From contig NC_086192.1 in the NCBI RefSeq assembly GCF_023053635.1, forward strand, positions 12,501,501 to 12,565,500: DNA of 64,000 bases, given 5' to 3'. Numbering within the stretch: the stretch's first letter is position 1; every line of letters begins with the position of its first letter. Below the pieces are notes generated by a model, which saw only the letters and a list, made by a program, of their open reading frames with translations, did no database searches and was not told where the DNA came from. The position numbers and the translations under genes were made by a program. Positions 19,752-32,037 of the stretch are shown here, one piece after another. The DNA is from Elgaria multicarinata webbii (lineage: Eukaryota > Chordata > Lepidosauria > Squamata > Anguidae).

Positions 19752-19864
19752 CTGCCCATTGACATTTCATGCACATGCTGACAAGGGCTCCCAAAAACAT
19801 CACGGAGGCGGCACCCCAAACCAGGTCCACGTGGCTCATAGCTCCGCCGCACCGCAGTTCCAAC
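19752..19864 (-). CDS. LAT2: LAT2 first coding exon (membrane anchor)
   Basis: The ATG is at 19839-19837; 19864-19840 is 5' UTR after an acceptor-like CGCTTTCAAG. The coding part is 88 bp (29 codons plus one base). The protein begins M-S-H-V-D-L-V-W-G-A-A, followed by a hydrophobic segment and C-M-K-C, matching human M-S-S-G-T-E-L-L-W and its C-V-R-C palmitoylation site. The short extracellular N-terminus and lack of a signal peptide are typical. The donor is GTAAGG. Confidence 0.9.
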
Positions 19865-20154
19865 CTTGAAAGCGTAAAAGCAACGCAGATGGAGAAGTCA
19901 AACGACGCCACTCGGCCTCCCCCAAACGCCACGAATCCAGAGGAACCACAAGCGCTTTGGTGGGAGCAGAAGCGCCCTGAATTCAAAACCATCTCAACAC
20001 GTTGTAGACGGAATTAGAACGGCATGAGCAAGTCGAAGCGGAAGGGGGGTTATTTTATTTTAATGCGTACGTTTTGTGAGCCGCCCGGAAAACGTCTGCT
20101 ATGGCCATATGCTGCTCCCAGTAGCAGAGACAGGAAGCCGTATCCACCAGCCGC

Positions 20155-20292
20155 TAGGGGAACATGGGTGGGAGGGTGCTATTGCACCCATGTGGGTTCC
20201 TGGTCCACAGCTGGTTGGACGCTGTGCGAACAGAGTGCTGGACTAGACGGACCCTTGGTCCGATCCAGCAGGGCCCCTCTTATGTTCTTAAA
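20155..20292 (+). repeat. CR1-like LINE family 2, 3' end
   Basis: Runs from ACATGGGTGGGAGGGTGCTA to GGTCCGATCCAGCAGGGC and TTATGTTCTTA. Confidence 0.88.
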
Positions 20293-20596
20293 ATCAGCAG
20301 AGAAAGACAGGAGAGAAAATAAGGAAGTTACCACGGTGGTAAACAGCCAGCTGTCTTCCGTTGCCTGAAGTATATCTTATGTCACTGTCCCCTTTCCTCG
20401 ACTGTAAACTCCTTGGGGCAGAGACCTAGAATCAGACAGCTGGACCATCTAGTCCTTGGACATCCCCTAGTCCAACCCCCTGGTCCGTGCAGGTGCAGTT
20501 AAAACATCCCTGGGAGATGGCCATCTGGTCTCTACTTAAGTTTCTCCAGAGAAGGAAAACCCAACAGCAGAGACTGGACACTCCGCTGTCAATGGA

Positions 20597-20598
20597 GC

Positions 20599-20645
<47 letters not shown>

Positions 20646-20656
20646 CAACAACAACC
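20597..20656 (+). repeat. AAT/AAC microsatellite
   Basis: (AAT)n followed by (AAC)n. Confidence 0.95.
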
Positions 20657-21224
20657 TGCCTCTCCCTCTGGATCGAGGCGGTGTACAACACAAATGCAGA
20701 TCTGCTCCAGGCTACAGTCAGAACTCTAAAGGAGCTCTCCAAATAAATAAAATAAAGGAATAGTCCTCTCTAATAAACAGTTTTATTCCAGCTCGTTCTA
20801 CTTCTTGTACCTGTGTTATGGTTTATAAGGTAGCATCATTATCAGCGGCGTCACCCCATGCTTTACAAGCCCTGATAATTTGTTTGAAGGGTGGGGGTCA
20901 TAATAGGAGCAGCAGGAAGACAAACGAAAACAACACGAATAAAAATAAATACAGGCCACAGAGCTGGAAACAACTTCTAACACATGGAAAGAAAGCTAAG
21001 ACGCAGAGACTTAATTGTTGAGGGGAAATGATTGCTTGCCAGGAATGAAAGGCAGTTTCCACAGATGCTCTTCTTCCACTGTCTGCGTTTTTTGACTTCA
21101 CACCCTACCGCAGAAAATGAAAGAGGAGAAATCTTTGCTTTTTCAGACCAAGAGTTTGATCCGATGTTTGTTCCAGGGCCAAAATGATAATGGTTTAAGA
21201 CTAAATGTATGAAGCAAGGCAGGG

Positions 21225-21362
21225 CTGTGCTTCAGGGATAAGAGAGCCTCTTTTGAGAGTGGAAGGTCCCAGTTCAACTCCTGGCTTCTCCAGGTGGGAC
21301 TGGAGACCGGCTGCCAGTCAAAATACTGAAGGTGATACTGGGCTGGGTGGACCTCCAGAACA
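21225..21362 (+). repeat. tRNA-derived SINE fragment
   Basis: GGAAGGTCCCAGTTCAACTC resembles box B, followed by CTCCAGGTGGGACTGGAGAC of the same SINE body as 13064. Confidence 0.5.
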
Positions 21363-21363
21363 T

Positions 21364-21432
21364 CTAAGAACATCAGCAGAGCCCTGCTGGATCAGACCGA
21401 GGTTCACACAGTGGCCAACCAGCTGACCACAG
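21364..21432 (-). repeat. CR1-like LINE family 2, 3' end
   Basis: TAAGAACATCAGCAGAGCCCTGC is the inverse of the family's 3' end. Confidence 0.8.
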
Positions 21433-21753
21433 GAAAAAAAAAACAGGATTTGAACATAAGAACAAGCCTTGAGCCCATTTTGTTCCAAAGCTAAAGTTTG
21501 CAGTGGGGTAGTAGTTTATACTCTTTCTGAATGCTAGGTTGCTAGTCTGTTGTACTAGGGTTTTCTGCACTTGTAAACTGCTTCATTTGTTCAGTGGTAG
21601 CAGTATGCTGAGTGTGTGTGTATGGATGTGAGAAAGGTGATGGGGAAAGAGTGTTAAATGTTCGGAAAGGTGAGACTATGGTCATCCAGTGAAGGATTTG
21701 CAGTCAGAAGAGATATTTGAGGGAAGGGGAGACTGTATCACACAGAGTATAGC

Positions 21754-22073
21754 TAGGGTGACCATATGAAAAGGAGGACAGGGCTCCTGTATCTTTAACA
21801 GTTGCATAGAAAAGGGAATTTCAGCAGGTGTCATTTGTATATATAGAGAACCTCGTGAAATTTCTTCATCACAACAGTTAAAGCTGCAGGAGCCCTGCCC
21901 TCTTTTAAACCTGGTCACTCTAGTATAGCTCCTGCAGCTTTAACTGTGGTGTTGAAGAGGGAATTTCACCAGGTTCTCCATACACACAAATGACATCTGC
22001 TGAAATGCCCTTTTCTATGCAACTGTTGTTAAAGATACAGGAGCCCTGTCCTCCTTTTCATAGGGTCACCCTA
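21754..22073. mobile_element. Foldback MITE, TAGGGTGACC family, copy 1
   Basis: The 320-bp element has long terminal inverted repeats (TAGGGTGACC and GGTCACCCTA). A second internal inverted pair includes TTCACCAGGTTCTCCAT. The flanking direct repeat GTATAGC (21747-21753 and 22074-22080) is exact. No coding capacity. Confidence 0.88.
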
Positions 22074-22251
22074 GTATAGCAAAAGCTTCAAAATACAGCA
22101 AAAGCTGCAAAAGTAGGAACGAGTGAAGTTAATTTCAGATACATTGAATGTCTCACTTGTTCTTTATTCCAGTGATTTTAACATTAAGATGTTATGTAGA
22201 ATAGGTTTGTCTTGTGTGCTGTGAAATCAGACATGTGACCAAGGCTATGTT

Positions 22252-22664
22252 CAACATGAAGAGAGACTGAAAGAACTGGGCATGTTTAGCCTGGAGAAGA
22301 GAAGATTGAGGGGAGACATGATAGCACTCTTCAAATACTTGAAAGGTTGTCACACAGAGGAGGGCCAGGATGTCTTCTCGGTCCTCCCAGAGTGCAGGAC
22401 ACGGAATAACGGGCTCAAGTTAAAGGAAGCCAGATTCCAGCTGGACATCAGGAAAAACTTCCTGACTGTTAGAGCAGTCCGACAATGGAACCAGTGACCT
22501 AGGGAGGTTGTGGGCTCTCCCACACTGGAGGCCTTCAAGAGGCAGCTGGACAACCCTCTGTCAGGGATGCTTTAGGGTGGATTCCTGCATTGAGCAGGGG
22601 GTTGGACTCGATGGCCTTGTAGGCCCCTTCCAACTCTGCTATTCTATTATTCTATGATTCTATG
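22252..22664 (+). repeat. CR1-like LINE family 1
   Basis: From [14 protein letters not shown] to the complete 3' end. Confidence 0.9.
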
Positions 22665-22684
22665 TCTATCCCCTTGGGGGCTAG

Positions 22685-22945
22685 ACATGTTGGTGGGCTT
22701 TAAAAGCGGGTTGGATAAGTTCCTGGAGGAGAAAGCTCTCAATTGCTGCTTGTCCTGATGGCCATGTGCTACCTCCAGTATTTGAGGCAGTAAGCCTGTG
22801 TGCACCAGTTGCTGGGGAACATGGGTGGGAGGGTGCTGTTGAATCCATCTCCTGTTTGTGGGTTGGTTGGCCACTGTGTGAACAGAGTGCTGGACTAGAT
22901 GGACCCTTGGTCTGATCCAGCAGGGCTCTCGATATGTAGCTCTGT
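22685..22945 (+). repeat. CR1-like LINE family 2, 3' end
   Basis: From TTTAAAAGCGGGTTGGATAAG to GGTCTGATCCAGCAGGGCTC. Confidence 0.88.
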
Positions 22946-23419
22946 TGGAAGGCTAGAACATTAATAAACCTGGAAGCAGACTTTGCTGGATACCTTTGCA
23001 TAAAGGTACATGCCGTTTGCATATGTGGCGTTTGATGTCCCCAAATATCCGGTCTGATCTTTTATAGGAAGTGGAGCAAACCACAAGAACAGCTTACGCC
23101 TTACTAAAAGAGAGGCTGTAGGAAGATCAAGATTAAAATCTGCCTGTGCTAACTTAGATGTCTAGATGCAAATTTGGTAGGAATTGCTCTCATTTCAATA
23201 GAAATACATCTCCCTAGAGTAGGGAGGGCCGTGACCAGGTGCTAAGGAACTGTGCTCAATGTGTCTGGTGTTAATCCCAGCATAGAACCATCTCACCCCC
23301 AGCTGCAACATCGTTTTGGGACTGGGGGCTTAAGAGGCGGGCTCCTTTGGGGGGTGGGTCCGCCACCAGTGGGGGTCGCCAAGGAAAGGGCCTATCCCCT
23401 TGTTTGAATGTTTTGTTTC

Positions 23420-23556
23420 GTTTTGTTTTCTTCCCCTACTGACTTAGAATTGTGTATTTTATTTATTTATTTATTTAACCTTTCTTTTCCTATGTTTTAA
23501 AATGTATGTTTTAAACTTTGTAATACCGCCTCGAGGCTCAGTATTGGGCAAATTGG
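23420..23556 (+). repeat. L2-like LINE tail
   Basis: Resembles the 4550-4640 tail (ACTTTGTAATACCGCCTCGAG and CAGTATTGGGC). Confidence 0.7.
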
Positions 23557-23898
23557 GCCATGATAGCACTCTTCAAAGACTTGAAAGGTTGTCGCACAGA
23601 GGAGGGCCGGGATCTCTTCTCGATCCTCCCAGAGTGCAGGACGCAGAATAACGGGCTCAAGTTAAAGGAAGCCAGATTCCGGCTGGACGTCAGGAAAAAC
23701 TTCCTGACTGTTAGAGCAGTACGACAGTGGAACCAGTTACCTAGGGAGGTTGTGGGCTCTCCCACACTGGAGGCTTTCAAGAGGCAGCTGGACATCTATC
23801 TGTCAGGGATGCTTCAGGGTGGATTCCTGCATTGAGCAGGGGGTTGGACTCGATGGCCTAATAGGCCCCTTCCAACTCTACTAATCTATGATTCTATG
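23557..23898 (+). repeat. CR1-like LINE family 1
   Basis: Codes [13 protein letters not shown] through L-S-G-M-L, then the 3' end. It joins directly to the L2 tail. Confidence 0.9.
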
Positions 23899-23929
23899 TC
23901 TAGGACGGTTTTGCTTTTACTTTGTAATT

Positions 23930-24074
23930 CAGCCTTCCTCAACCTGCTGACCTCTAGATGCACTGGGACTACAACTCCCATCGTCCAGCAATTAGCTTGG
24001 CTGAGTGGGTGATGCTGGGAGTCGAGTCATCGTTTGGCAACATCTGGACGGCACCAGATTGAGGAAGACTGCTG
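23930..24074. mobile_element. Foldback hAT-type MITE with 8-bp target duplication
   Basis: CAGCCTTCCTCAACCTG at the left and its inverse at the right flank ACTACAACTCCCATC and its inverse. The flanks TTGTAATT and CTGTAATT fit an 8-bp duplication with one mismatch. Confidence 0.82.
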
Positions 24075-24099
24075 TAATTATTAAAGCAACTCCATTGTA

Positions 24100-24172
24100 A
24101 TTTATTTCATTTATTTGTTACGTTTCTGTATCGCTCAGTAGTAGAAGCTGTCTGGGCGGTTCACAAATTGTT
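24100..24172 (-). repeat. L2-like LINE tail
   Basis: TTTATTTCATTTATTTGTTAC followed by the inverse tail stem. Confidence 0.75.
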
Positions 24173-24199
24173 GAGGCAGATCTGTTGAGGCAAGCCAGA

Positions 24200-24960
24200 G
24201 GAATTTATGATCATTGATGGGTATTAGTAAGCAAACTTACTAATTACTTACTAACTTACTAAGTATAACTTTCCTACCCTCTTCTGGTCAAATTCAAAGG
24301 CATCTTTTGTGTTATTATTTTGGTGGCTTAATTTGATTGATGGCTTTTGATACAATCCTGTTAAGGTCTCTTGGAGATATTTTTAAAAAATGCAGGGGGG
24401 AAATGGTTGAAGGGAAGTTTTAGAACATAAAGGAATTTGTGATGGTGAGTGCATGTGTGAATCATCTTAGACAGGGATAGCTTTATTGGCGAAGCCAAAA
24501 TCTTGATTGCAAAATGTGTTTCAATTGTAACATATTACTCTGTGAAGAAACAGAAGAGATCATGGTGTCAAATGTCAGACCAGGACTAGGGAGACCAATG
24601 TTTAAAATTTTAAATAGCCATGAAGCTCACTCAGTGATTTTGGGCGAGGGACTAACTTTCAGCCTAACCTACTTCACAGGGTTGTTGTTGTGAGGATTAA
24701 AAAAAGTGAGAGTACACAGTGGACACCATCCTGAATGCCTTAGACGAAGGGTGGGCTGTAAATGTAATCATTTGCCTCCCAGAGTAATCTTGCACAGAAA
24801 TTTAGAGAAACCTCTAGCTGACACCATTAATTAAAAGCCCCGTTAAAAATAATAATAACTCACAGTGGAAAATGGATGCTTAGGCTGCAATCCTTAACTG
24901 GGAATAAGTCTAATTAAAATAAATGGGGATTACCTCCGAGTAGAGACGTAAAGGATTGCA
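24200..24960. other. Unassigned intergenic sequence
   Basis: AT-rich, with no exon or confident repeat. Possibly includes LAT2 upstream sequence. Confidence 0.4.
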
Positions 24961-24971
24961 GTTTAGAATCA

Positions 24972-25140
24972 GATAGAATCATAGAATAGCAGAGTTGGAA
25001 GGGGCCTACAAGGCCATCCAGTCCAACCCCCCTGCTCAATGCAGGAATCCACCTTAAAGCATCCCTGACAGATGGTTGTCCAGCTGCCTCTTGAATGCCT
25101 CTAGTGTGGGAGAGCCCACAACCTCCCTAGGGAACTGGGT
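24972..25140 (-). repeat. CR1-like LINE family 1, 3' end
   Basis: Starts AGAATCATAGAATAGCAGAG; the inverse of the family's last 170 bases. Confidence 0.9.
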
Positions 25141-25259
25141 AACTGTTGCCAATGTGATCATAAAGTTTGTCCCTGCTACTGCTACACCCACCCACCCAAA
25201 TATTTGGAAATATCCCTGTGATAAAGACACGTTGGATCAGAACAGCAAAACATGTTGAC

Positions 25260-26890
25260 TCTTTCTCCCCAGTTCCAAAATTATACCAACATCATATCTG
25301 AAATCCATCAGGGATTTAAGAGAAGTCGGATTTTGTGGGGATGCATTCCCGGCAGCTCAGTAGTTCAGAAAAGATGACCGTAGCCATTTATCTTTGGTAG
25401 AAGATGCAGTGTAGCAAAACGACACTCATACAGCGAACGCTGGGGGAAGAATATGGGATCATATTATGTTCTTATGTTCAGAGCAATGGGCAAAACAGAA
25501 AACATCTCGTCCTGCAATTGCAAATTCAGTGGCCTCTGTGCTGACGGAATTGGACCACTAAGAAACGAAAAGGAAAATGCCAGCATATGCAGGTAAATCT
25601 CGATGCAGAAGCAAACACCCACCCACCCCCAATACAATCCAAATGGGAGCGAACTCACCCAAAAACAGTGTTGCAAAGTCTGGGCACGCTCCAGGTCCTC
25701 CAGAAGCCATGAGAAGCTGGGTGTCAAGTTGAACTAGATGTAATACTTGCCACTCAGTTTGCCCCGGGGGCAGCTGATTTTTTTCTTAAAGGACAGCTGT
25801 GCCCGTGAGAGCCAAATCAAGACTAGGGCACTGGGCAGGAATAAAGCGTTAAAGGCCTGCCCCCGCCCAAGCTGTGCTACCAATTCAGTTGGTTTTCCCC
25901 CTTCTCCAAGTTCCGGTTATTTAAGAAAAACCTCTACGCAAGGACAAGGACATGACATTTAGTTTGACCTTGGGGAACGTGGAAAATGAGGAAGAGCGCA
26001 GAACGTCTTGCTTGAACCCCTTCCAGTTTATAGCATCCCAGAGCAAGGCACGGACGGCCAGCACCCTGAATAGCAGCACTCCTTTTACGGGATGAGCTTA
26101 CGCTACAACATTTTGTTGCAGGTCCCACTTATTAGAGAAGTAAATAACGCAACGTGAGGACGGATTCTTCATTTTTAACCACGGTTTATATTTCTGGACC
26201 CTTTTAAAAACCTGAGTTCAGTTCTTACGACAAGAAGCCGAGAAGGCGATGGATTTTAAGGATGAGGAAGTTGTAGGCCCGTGGCCATAGAGATACTGAT
26301 CCCGGCACAGAGCCTGAAGGCTAGCGTCCGAGAGGCAAGGAGAGAGTGCAAAAAGGGTGTCTGGTCATACCTTCTAATTGAGAGGCGTCCGAGTTTCAGG
26401 AGTTTGCTGGCGCTTTCCTCTATGGCCACCTCTCTTTGCTCAAGTCGTCTTTGCAGGAGCGATAAACATTGTGGTCACTTGCTCACGGAGATGTTAGCAG
26501 GCCCCTCTGGCTTCCTGTCACCCTGTGAGTCACTCCACCCGACATCCGTCAACTCGGGCTCGGACGGCAGGGCCCTGCTGTCAACCACAAGGTTTCTACA
26601 GCGCCGCAGACCCGGAACACGGGCTCACCTTGACCAGTTCCCAAGCAACGCTTTCAGCTCGGCCCGTAGGAAAGGGTGACTGAAGGCAGGAAGCTGCCAT
26701 GTGATGCCAGACCACCGGGCCATCGAATGCAGTACCGCGTGCCCTGGCTGGCAGCAGCTCTCAAAAGGGTGTGCATGTTAAATGCACACACTGGTACCTT
26801 GTTTGAGGTGCGCAAGAGATGTATGGACAAAAAGAGGCCTGTGGCGATTGTCCTTTTTGAACGATGGGCCATTTCCAACTCAACTCACCT
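25260..26890. other. Repeat-poor region between LAT2 and EIF4H
   Basis: About 1.6 kb is nearly free of recognisable repeats and is more GC-rich between 26280 and 26680. LAT2 5' UTR exons and promoter could lie here on the minus strand, for example near the GAAG/GTATGA donor-like site at about 26370. I cannot establish this from sequence alone. Confidence 0.35.
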
Positions 26891-26896
26891 TCTCCT

Positions 26897-27170
26897 CATA
26901 GAATCATAGAATAGCAGAGTTGGAAGGGGCCTACAAGGCCATCCAGTCCAACCCCCTGCTCAATGCAGGAATCCACCCTAAAACATCCCTGACAGATGGT
27001 TGTCCAGCTGCCTCTTGAAGGCCTCTAGTGTGGGAGAGCCCACCACCTCCCTAGGTCACTGGTTCCACTGTCGTACTGCTCTAACAGTCAGGAAGTTTTT
27101 CCTGATGTCCAGCTGAAATCTGGCTTCCTTTAACTTGAGTCCATTATTCCGTCTCCTGCACTCTGGGTCC
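26897..27170 (-). repeat. CR1-like LINE family 1, 3' end
   Basis: Begins TAGAATCATAGAATAGCAG and extends back to the Q-D-L-F-S-like region. Confidence 0.9.
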
Positions 27171-27179
27171 CTGGTCAGA

Positions 27180-28160
27180 CAACACGGTAAGCCACAGTGG
27201 TTCATCATTTTGAGCTAAACATCATGGCTTAGTACGTCGTCTTAATCATTCCTACCCATGGGGGATACATAACCACGGTTTAAGCATGCTCACTAACCGT
27301 TTGCTGCAGAAGGGGCAGCGGCTTAACCATGGCTTAGCGTGTCTTCTGAACAGACCCAACATGGAGGCCCAGCTGTTGACCTTTGATTGATCCTGTAGGC
27401 AGGCAAAACTCTCCCTCTCTCACACACACACACACCACCTCTCCTTGAGTGCAGGAAGTTGAAAGCGAAGTGTGCTGTTTAAAACGGATCCAAATCGGCA
27501 GCCCAGAGGAAGTGGGACGGCAAGCTTTGGAAAAGCGTGCCAGGGATGCTTTTGTGGGGTGTGACAGGATCACAGAAGGAACTCTTTGGGCATGAGAGGA
27601 CTTGAAGGGGCTCAGCTGGCGCAAATGGCACTCAGGGGGCAGAGAACTGGGAGCGCCCAAGGAAGAGAAGTTGCAATGCCAGCGAAGGGTTTTGAGGAAT
27701 CACAACATGGAAAGATTTCAGTCCATGAGTTCTGCTAGGATCTCTGGATGCCACAAAGCAACTGTCCATGCGAGACCAACATACATACCTGAAGACCTCC
27801 CTCATTATCCCTTGCTATCAGGCAGATCTGAGGTATTTGATCAAGTTTTTAAATTGGGGGATAGATTGCCCCAGGTCTCTGAAAAGACGGCTCCGCTTCG
27901 CTTTCAGAGCAGCAATTCTAAGGAGGAAAAAGTCTGTGACAAGTTGAATGTCTTGATGAGTAATCCTTTACTGTTAGGTTTTCTTATTGTTTTAAACTGA
28001 TGTATATCCTGCACGTTTTTTTAAAAAATGTCTTGTTTATTGTAAGGCTTTTGCTACACAAATAAGCAATTTACTTACAACATGGAAAGATGTCCTGCTA
28101 GAACTGGATAGCAAAAGGTATTTTTTCTTGGGTTACCTTTTTATCTTGCCCTTCTCTCCC
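27180..28160. other. Unassigned intergenic sequence
   Basis: A (CA)n run lies at 27420-27435. A 132-codon open frame from 27602 shows no recognisable domain or repeat. Nothing else was identified. Confidence 0.35.
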
Positions 28161-28165
28161 AAGAG

Positions 28166-28530
28166 GTCATAGAATCATAGAGTTGGAAGGGGCCTACAAG
28201 GCCATCGAGTCCAACCCCCTGCTCAATGCAGGAATCCACCCTAAAGCATCCCCGACAGATGCTTGTCCAGCTGCCTCTTGAAGGCTTCTAGTGTGGGAGA
28301 TCCCACAACCTCCCTAGGTAACTGGTTCCATTGTTGTACTGCTCTAACAGTCAGGAAGTTTTTCCTGATGTCCATCCAGAATCTGGCTTCTTTTCACTTG
28401 AGCCCCTTATTCCGTGTCCTGCACTCTGGGAGGATCGAGAAGAGATCCTGGCCCTCCTCTGTGTGACAACCTTTCAAGTATTTGAAGGGTGCTCTCATAT
28501 CTCCCCTCAATCTTCTCTTCTCCAGGCTAA
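28166..28530 (-). repeat. CR1-like LINE family 1, 3' portion, split by an L2 tail
   Basis: Inverse family 1 3' end, interrupted within the GGCTAAACATGCCCAGTTC region; it resumes at 28728. Confidence 0.9.
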
Positions 28531-28727
28531 ACATATTTAATTCCTTATGTTAACCTATAACAATTTTTGCTGTGTGGTCTTATCCTGGTTGTGCTTTTTA
28601 TATTGTATTTTGCATTTGTGTTTTTAGATAGTTGGTTGTTTTTACGCTCTTCATGTTTTTAATTTTTGTGAACCACCCAGAGAGCTTCGGCTATTGGGCG
28701 GTATAAAAATTAAATAAATAAATAGGC
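28531..28727 (+). repeat. L2-like LINE tail nested in CR1
   Basis: TTAACCTATAACAATTTTTGC through the stem tail and AAATAAATAAATAG, inserted into the CR1 copy. Confidence 0.88.
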
Positions 28728-28795
28728 CCAGTTCTTTCAGTCTCTCTTCATAGGGCTTTGTTTCCAGACACCTGATCGTCCTGGGGTCTTTTCCC
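28728..28795 (-). repeat. CR1-like LINE family 1, remainder after the nested L2
   Basis: GCCCAGTTCTTTCAGTCTC continues the interrupted copy. Confidence 0.88.
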
Positions 28796-28799
28796 CCCA

Positions 28800-29714
28800 T
28801 GATTCCTGCGGGCCTCAACAGCCAGCAGGAATCAAATCTGCTTGGGTGATCCAAGGTCACAAAGTAAGTTTCTGCAGCAGAGGAAACAGGAAAACACCCG
28901 AGGAACAGTTATTACGGCCTGAAATCTTTTGGCAATCCATTCACTACCCATGAATAATGAGGCCAATCTCTGTGCTGTTCATTTATTGACTTTATACTCT
29001 GCTTTTCCACCGGGATAATGGAACTCAAGACAGGTAACTATTATAAGAACGTTAAAAAAGATAAAAAGATAAAAACTTGGTTAAAAACAGCAATGAAACA
29101 AATACAACAATAGAACTAGGCCCTGTGTCCACCGAGTCCTGCACAATAGCTCAGTTAAAATTTATTGGAATCAACGCCGGAGCAGAATTCCGGTATTTCA
29201 CTTCTGAACAGATCTCGTTTTTGAAGTCAACATTTATAAGCCGCCTTAATAGTCAGCAGGTAGAATTTCTGATGTCCAGAGGCAAGTGGTGATACTTATG
29301 TTGCCAAAATGGCACCATCCATGCACAATGAGGAGGTATTAGCAGGTTTCGGAGAACCATAAGGAAGAAAAACCTCAATGAGGAATGGGATTGTTCAGCA
29401 GCTGACAGTTGGGGGGGGGGAGATAAAGCGGAGCATCTTGGAAGGAAGCATGGCTGTTCCATGCTGCAACATTTTGCGGCAGATCACACTTGTAAACTCC
29501 CCAAATTCCGTAGTACTAGTTCCTTCAAAATTCTGCAACCGACTCCTGTTAACTGGGAACACTGGAAATGTTCCAGTGTTTTGAACCAAAATTTGCATGG
29601 ACATATTCTTTGGTTTTTCTTTCTAAAAAGCTCAGCTGCCTGGAAAAGGTCTACCAGGACTAACAGGTCTTCTCTGCCCGGGTTGCAAACAGATTCCAAC
29701 ACAGACCAGCCTTA
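28800..29714. other. Sequence downstream of EIF4H, unassigned
   Basis: A LINE-like tail remnant at about 28975-29095 is the only weak repeat signal. No gene supported. Confidence 0.35.
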
Positions 29715-29733
29715 AATATTACTTAATGTTTTC

Positions 29734-29739
29734 TTTATT
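29734..29739 (-). terminator. EIF4H: Probable distal poly(A) signal of EIF4H
   Basis: AATAAA on the minus strand, in AT-rich unique sequence about 1.96 kb after the stop. A proximal AATAAA at 30707-30702 is an alternative. Confidence 0.5.
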
Positions 29740-30701
29740 TAAAAGATCATTCACAAAATACCATATCCATAAATTTACTTTTGTCATGAAGCAGAATGTG
29801 TTAAGTGTTTGGAAATTTCTCTTTACACATTTAAAAACCAAATGGATCAACTAGAAGTGAGTCTTGCCGGGAAGTCTCGTTTTTTGCTCTTAAAATCTTG
29901 GGTTCTTTCGTGTTTAGGATTCAAGAGAGGGTTTACTGGATGGATTTTGTTTGGAACACAACCACACAGACACACAACGCATGTCGTAAAGAAAATTAGT
30001 GTTAGGCAAATGGTTCTTATTCCCAGAAATATATTCAGACTGGTGGGGAGAGGCAGGAACAGAGAATGCTTCTCTTCAATCAATTGCCGATACAGATGTT
30101 ATATGATGTCGAATGTAATAATGTTTTGTTTATCCAAATGGACGTTGCCCCTTGGGTATCAATTTGCAAAATCCTTCCTCAGGTTGGGGCCTGTTTTTAC
30201 ACATTGGACATGACTTATTTTAACAGGAGAGGAAGGATCACACGCCTGCTTCCATTTGTCAGTCCTGCTTTCTACAACCCGATACCCCAACATTGAAGCT
30301 GGACACTGCACGTATGAACATCGCTCAGGCTGAACACTGAAAGTTGTAACCTTGACATGTGAACAGGTGTTCACGTTCGCACAACTGTTCAATATTCCTC
30401 TCCCTGAAACTTACTCCATCAAATCTTTCCCAGCAGAATTCATCAGGTATGGAGAGAGGAAGGCAACGGCCATCTATAATGGAAGGCAGTGAACCAGGCC
30501 TCTGGGCCGTTCATAAACCAGTTTGGGCTTCTGCGATCCGGAGAGACGGGCTCTCAATTGGAGAAGGGAGGTTTAGGCTAGCCATGAAAGCAAAGCAAGT
30601 TGAGAAAGAACCAAATGCCGGCCGGAGAGTGGCAAGTTTAGACACCATTTCCTTCAAAACAGAGGGGCCCCCCAAAAAAAGAAAAAGAAAAAAAAATAAA
30701 C

Positions 30702-30707
30702 TTTATT
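30702..30707 (-). terminator. EIF4H: Possible proximal poly(A) signal of EIF4H
   Basis: AATAAA on the minus strand within a T-rich context about 1 kb after the stop. It could yield a shorter 3' UTR. Confidence 0.35.
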
Positions 30708-31437
30708 AGTTTAAGAAACTGGTTAAAAAGCAGTTAGCAAACATGTAAAAAAAAAAATGCAAGAAAACGCTGGAAGAGACAGACCTGGGTGCTAAAATAG
30801 GCACAAGCTTTGATAGCACCGATCTGTGAGCGAAACGGAGAATTATGTAGGCCAAGATGAGAAAGCGGAGGGCCGCCTCTTTCATTTGAAATTTAGTTGC
30901 CAACGGAGCTCCAGACGGATGCCTGCATGCTGCTGTCAGCGCTCATGTCAAACGGCCTCCCCTTTCTCTTGTGGCTGTTTTAAACCTTTTTAAGCTGCCT
31001 TGGTGGGAGGGGGGGGAGAATTGATTATATGTATTCGAAAGTGCCTAATGGCTAGAAGGTGGTAATCCTATTTAACTCTTGTGTTGCATAAGCTAATTCT
31101 ACAGGGGTTGTATATTCTACGACACTAGGATGTCTTCCGCTTGGCCGGGACTCTTCTGAGTAGGGGGCCACTGTGGGCGGTCGGTGGTAAGCATGCAGCG
31201 GACTCAGAAGCACCGTAGAAGGCGGAAGGGAAGAATACGGAGCAAGACTGAAGCCGTGTCTGACGTGTCTAGAAAGGAGAAAGGGTCGGAGAGGGAGAGC
31301 ACGGCAAAGCAGCACTTCAGATTGGAGGAGTCCACATCTGTGGAAGAGGGCAGCGTTTTATTGGCCAGAAGCCGTGTGCTGGGGAGTTAGATGCTGGGAA
31401 ATTGCGGGGAGAGAAACTTAAGACAATGCAGGCACTA

Positions 31438-31557
<120 letters not shown>

Positions 31558-31702
31558 TTAAGATGGTAGGAATGGTGGCCGCAGGGTTAATGTTCTGAGC
31601 ACAGTTAGACACTCTGGGCTGTCTTGCGTTTTCTCCCAACCCCACCCAGTCCCTCCCTCGATCCCCGTTCCCGCCCCCCCCCCCACTCGTGCCCCCTCAA
31701 GC

Positions 31703-32017
<315 letters not shown>

Positions 32018-32037
32018 TCAACAGTGTGTGACACATA

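Larger units (their letters stand above)
8863..19864 (-). other. LAT2: LAT2 (NTAL/LAB) gene, nearly complete coding region
   Basis: LAT2 is a palmitoylated transmembrane adaptor of B cells, mast cells and myeloid cells. After receptor signalling its cytoplasmic tyrosines are phosphorylated and recruit Grb2 through Y-x-N motifs. Twelve small exons can be chained with fully consistent phases to about 199 codons (180 if the duplicated exon is skipped); the human protein has about 243. Visible hallmarks are a one-pass membrane segment at residues 6-23, a C-M-K-C palmitoylation motif, and the blocks R-Y-Q-N, A-Y-V-E-P-I, S-Y-Q-N-V, I-Y-E-N-S-A and W-R-E-S, in the human order. It lies between RFC2 and EIF4H in the human orientation. 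The final coding exon with the stop, and 5' UTR exons, were not found. One or more poorly conserved exons may also be missed. Confidence 0.88.

Noticed and set aside
26281-26679. 132-codon open frame on the + strand
   Set aside because: No recognisable domain and no splice context. The GC-rich composition makes chance open frames likely.
27602-28000. 132-codon open frame on the + strand
   Set aside because: Sequence gives no family resemblance and there is no promoter or partner exon.
30359-30709. 116-codon open frame on the + strand
   Set aside because: Antisense to the probable EIF4H 3' UTR and ends in an A-rich tract; no domain.
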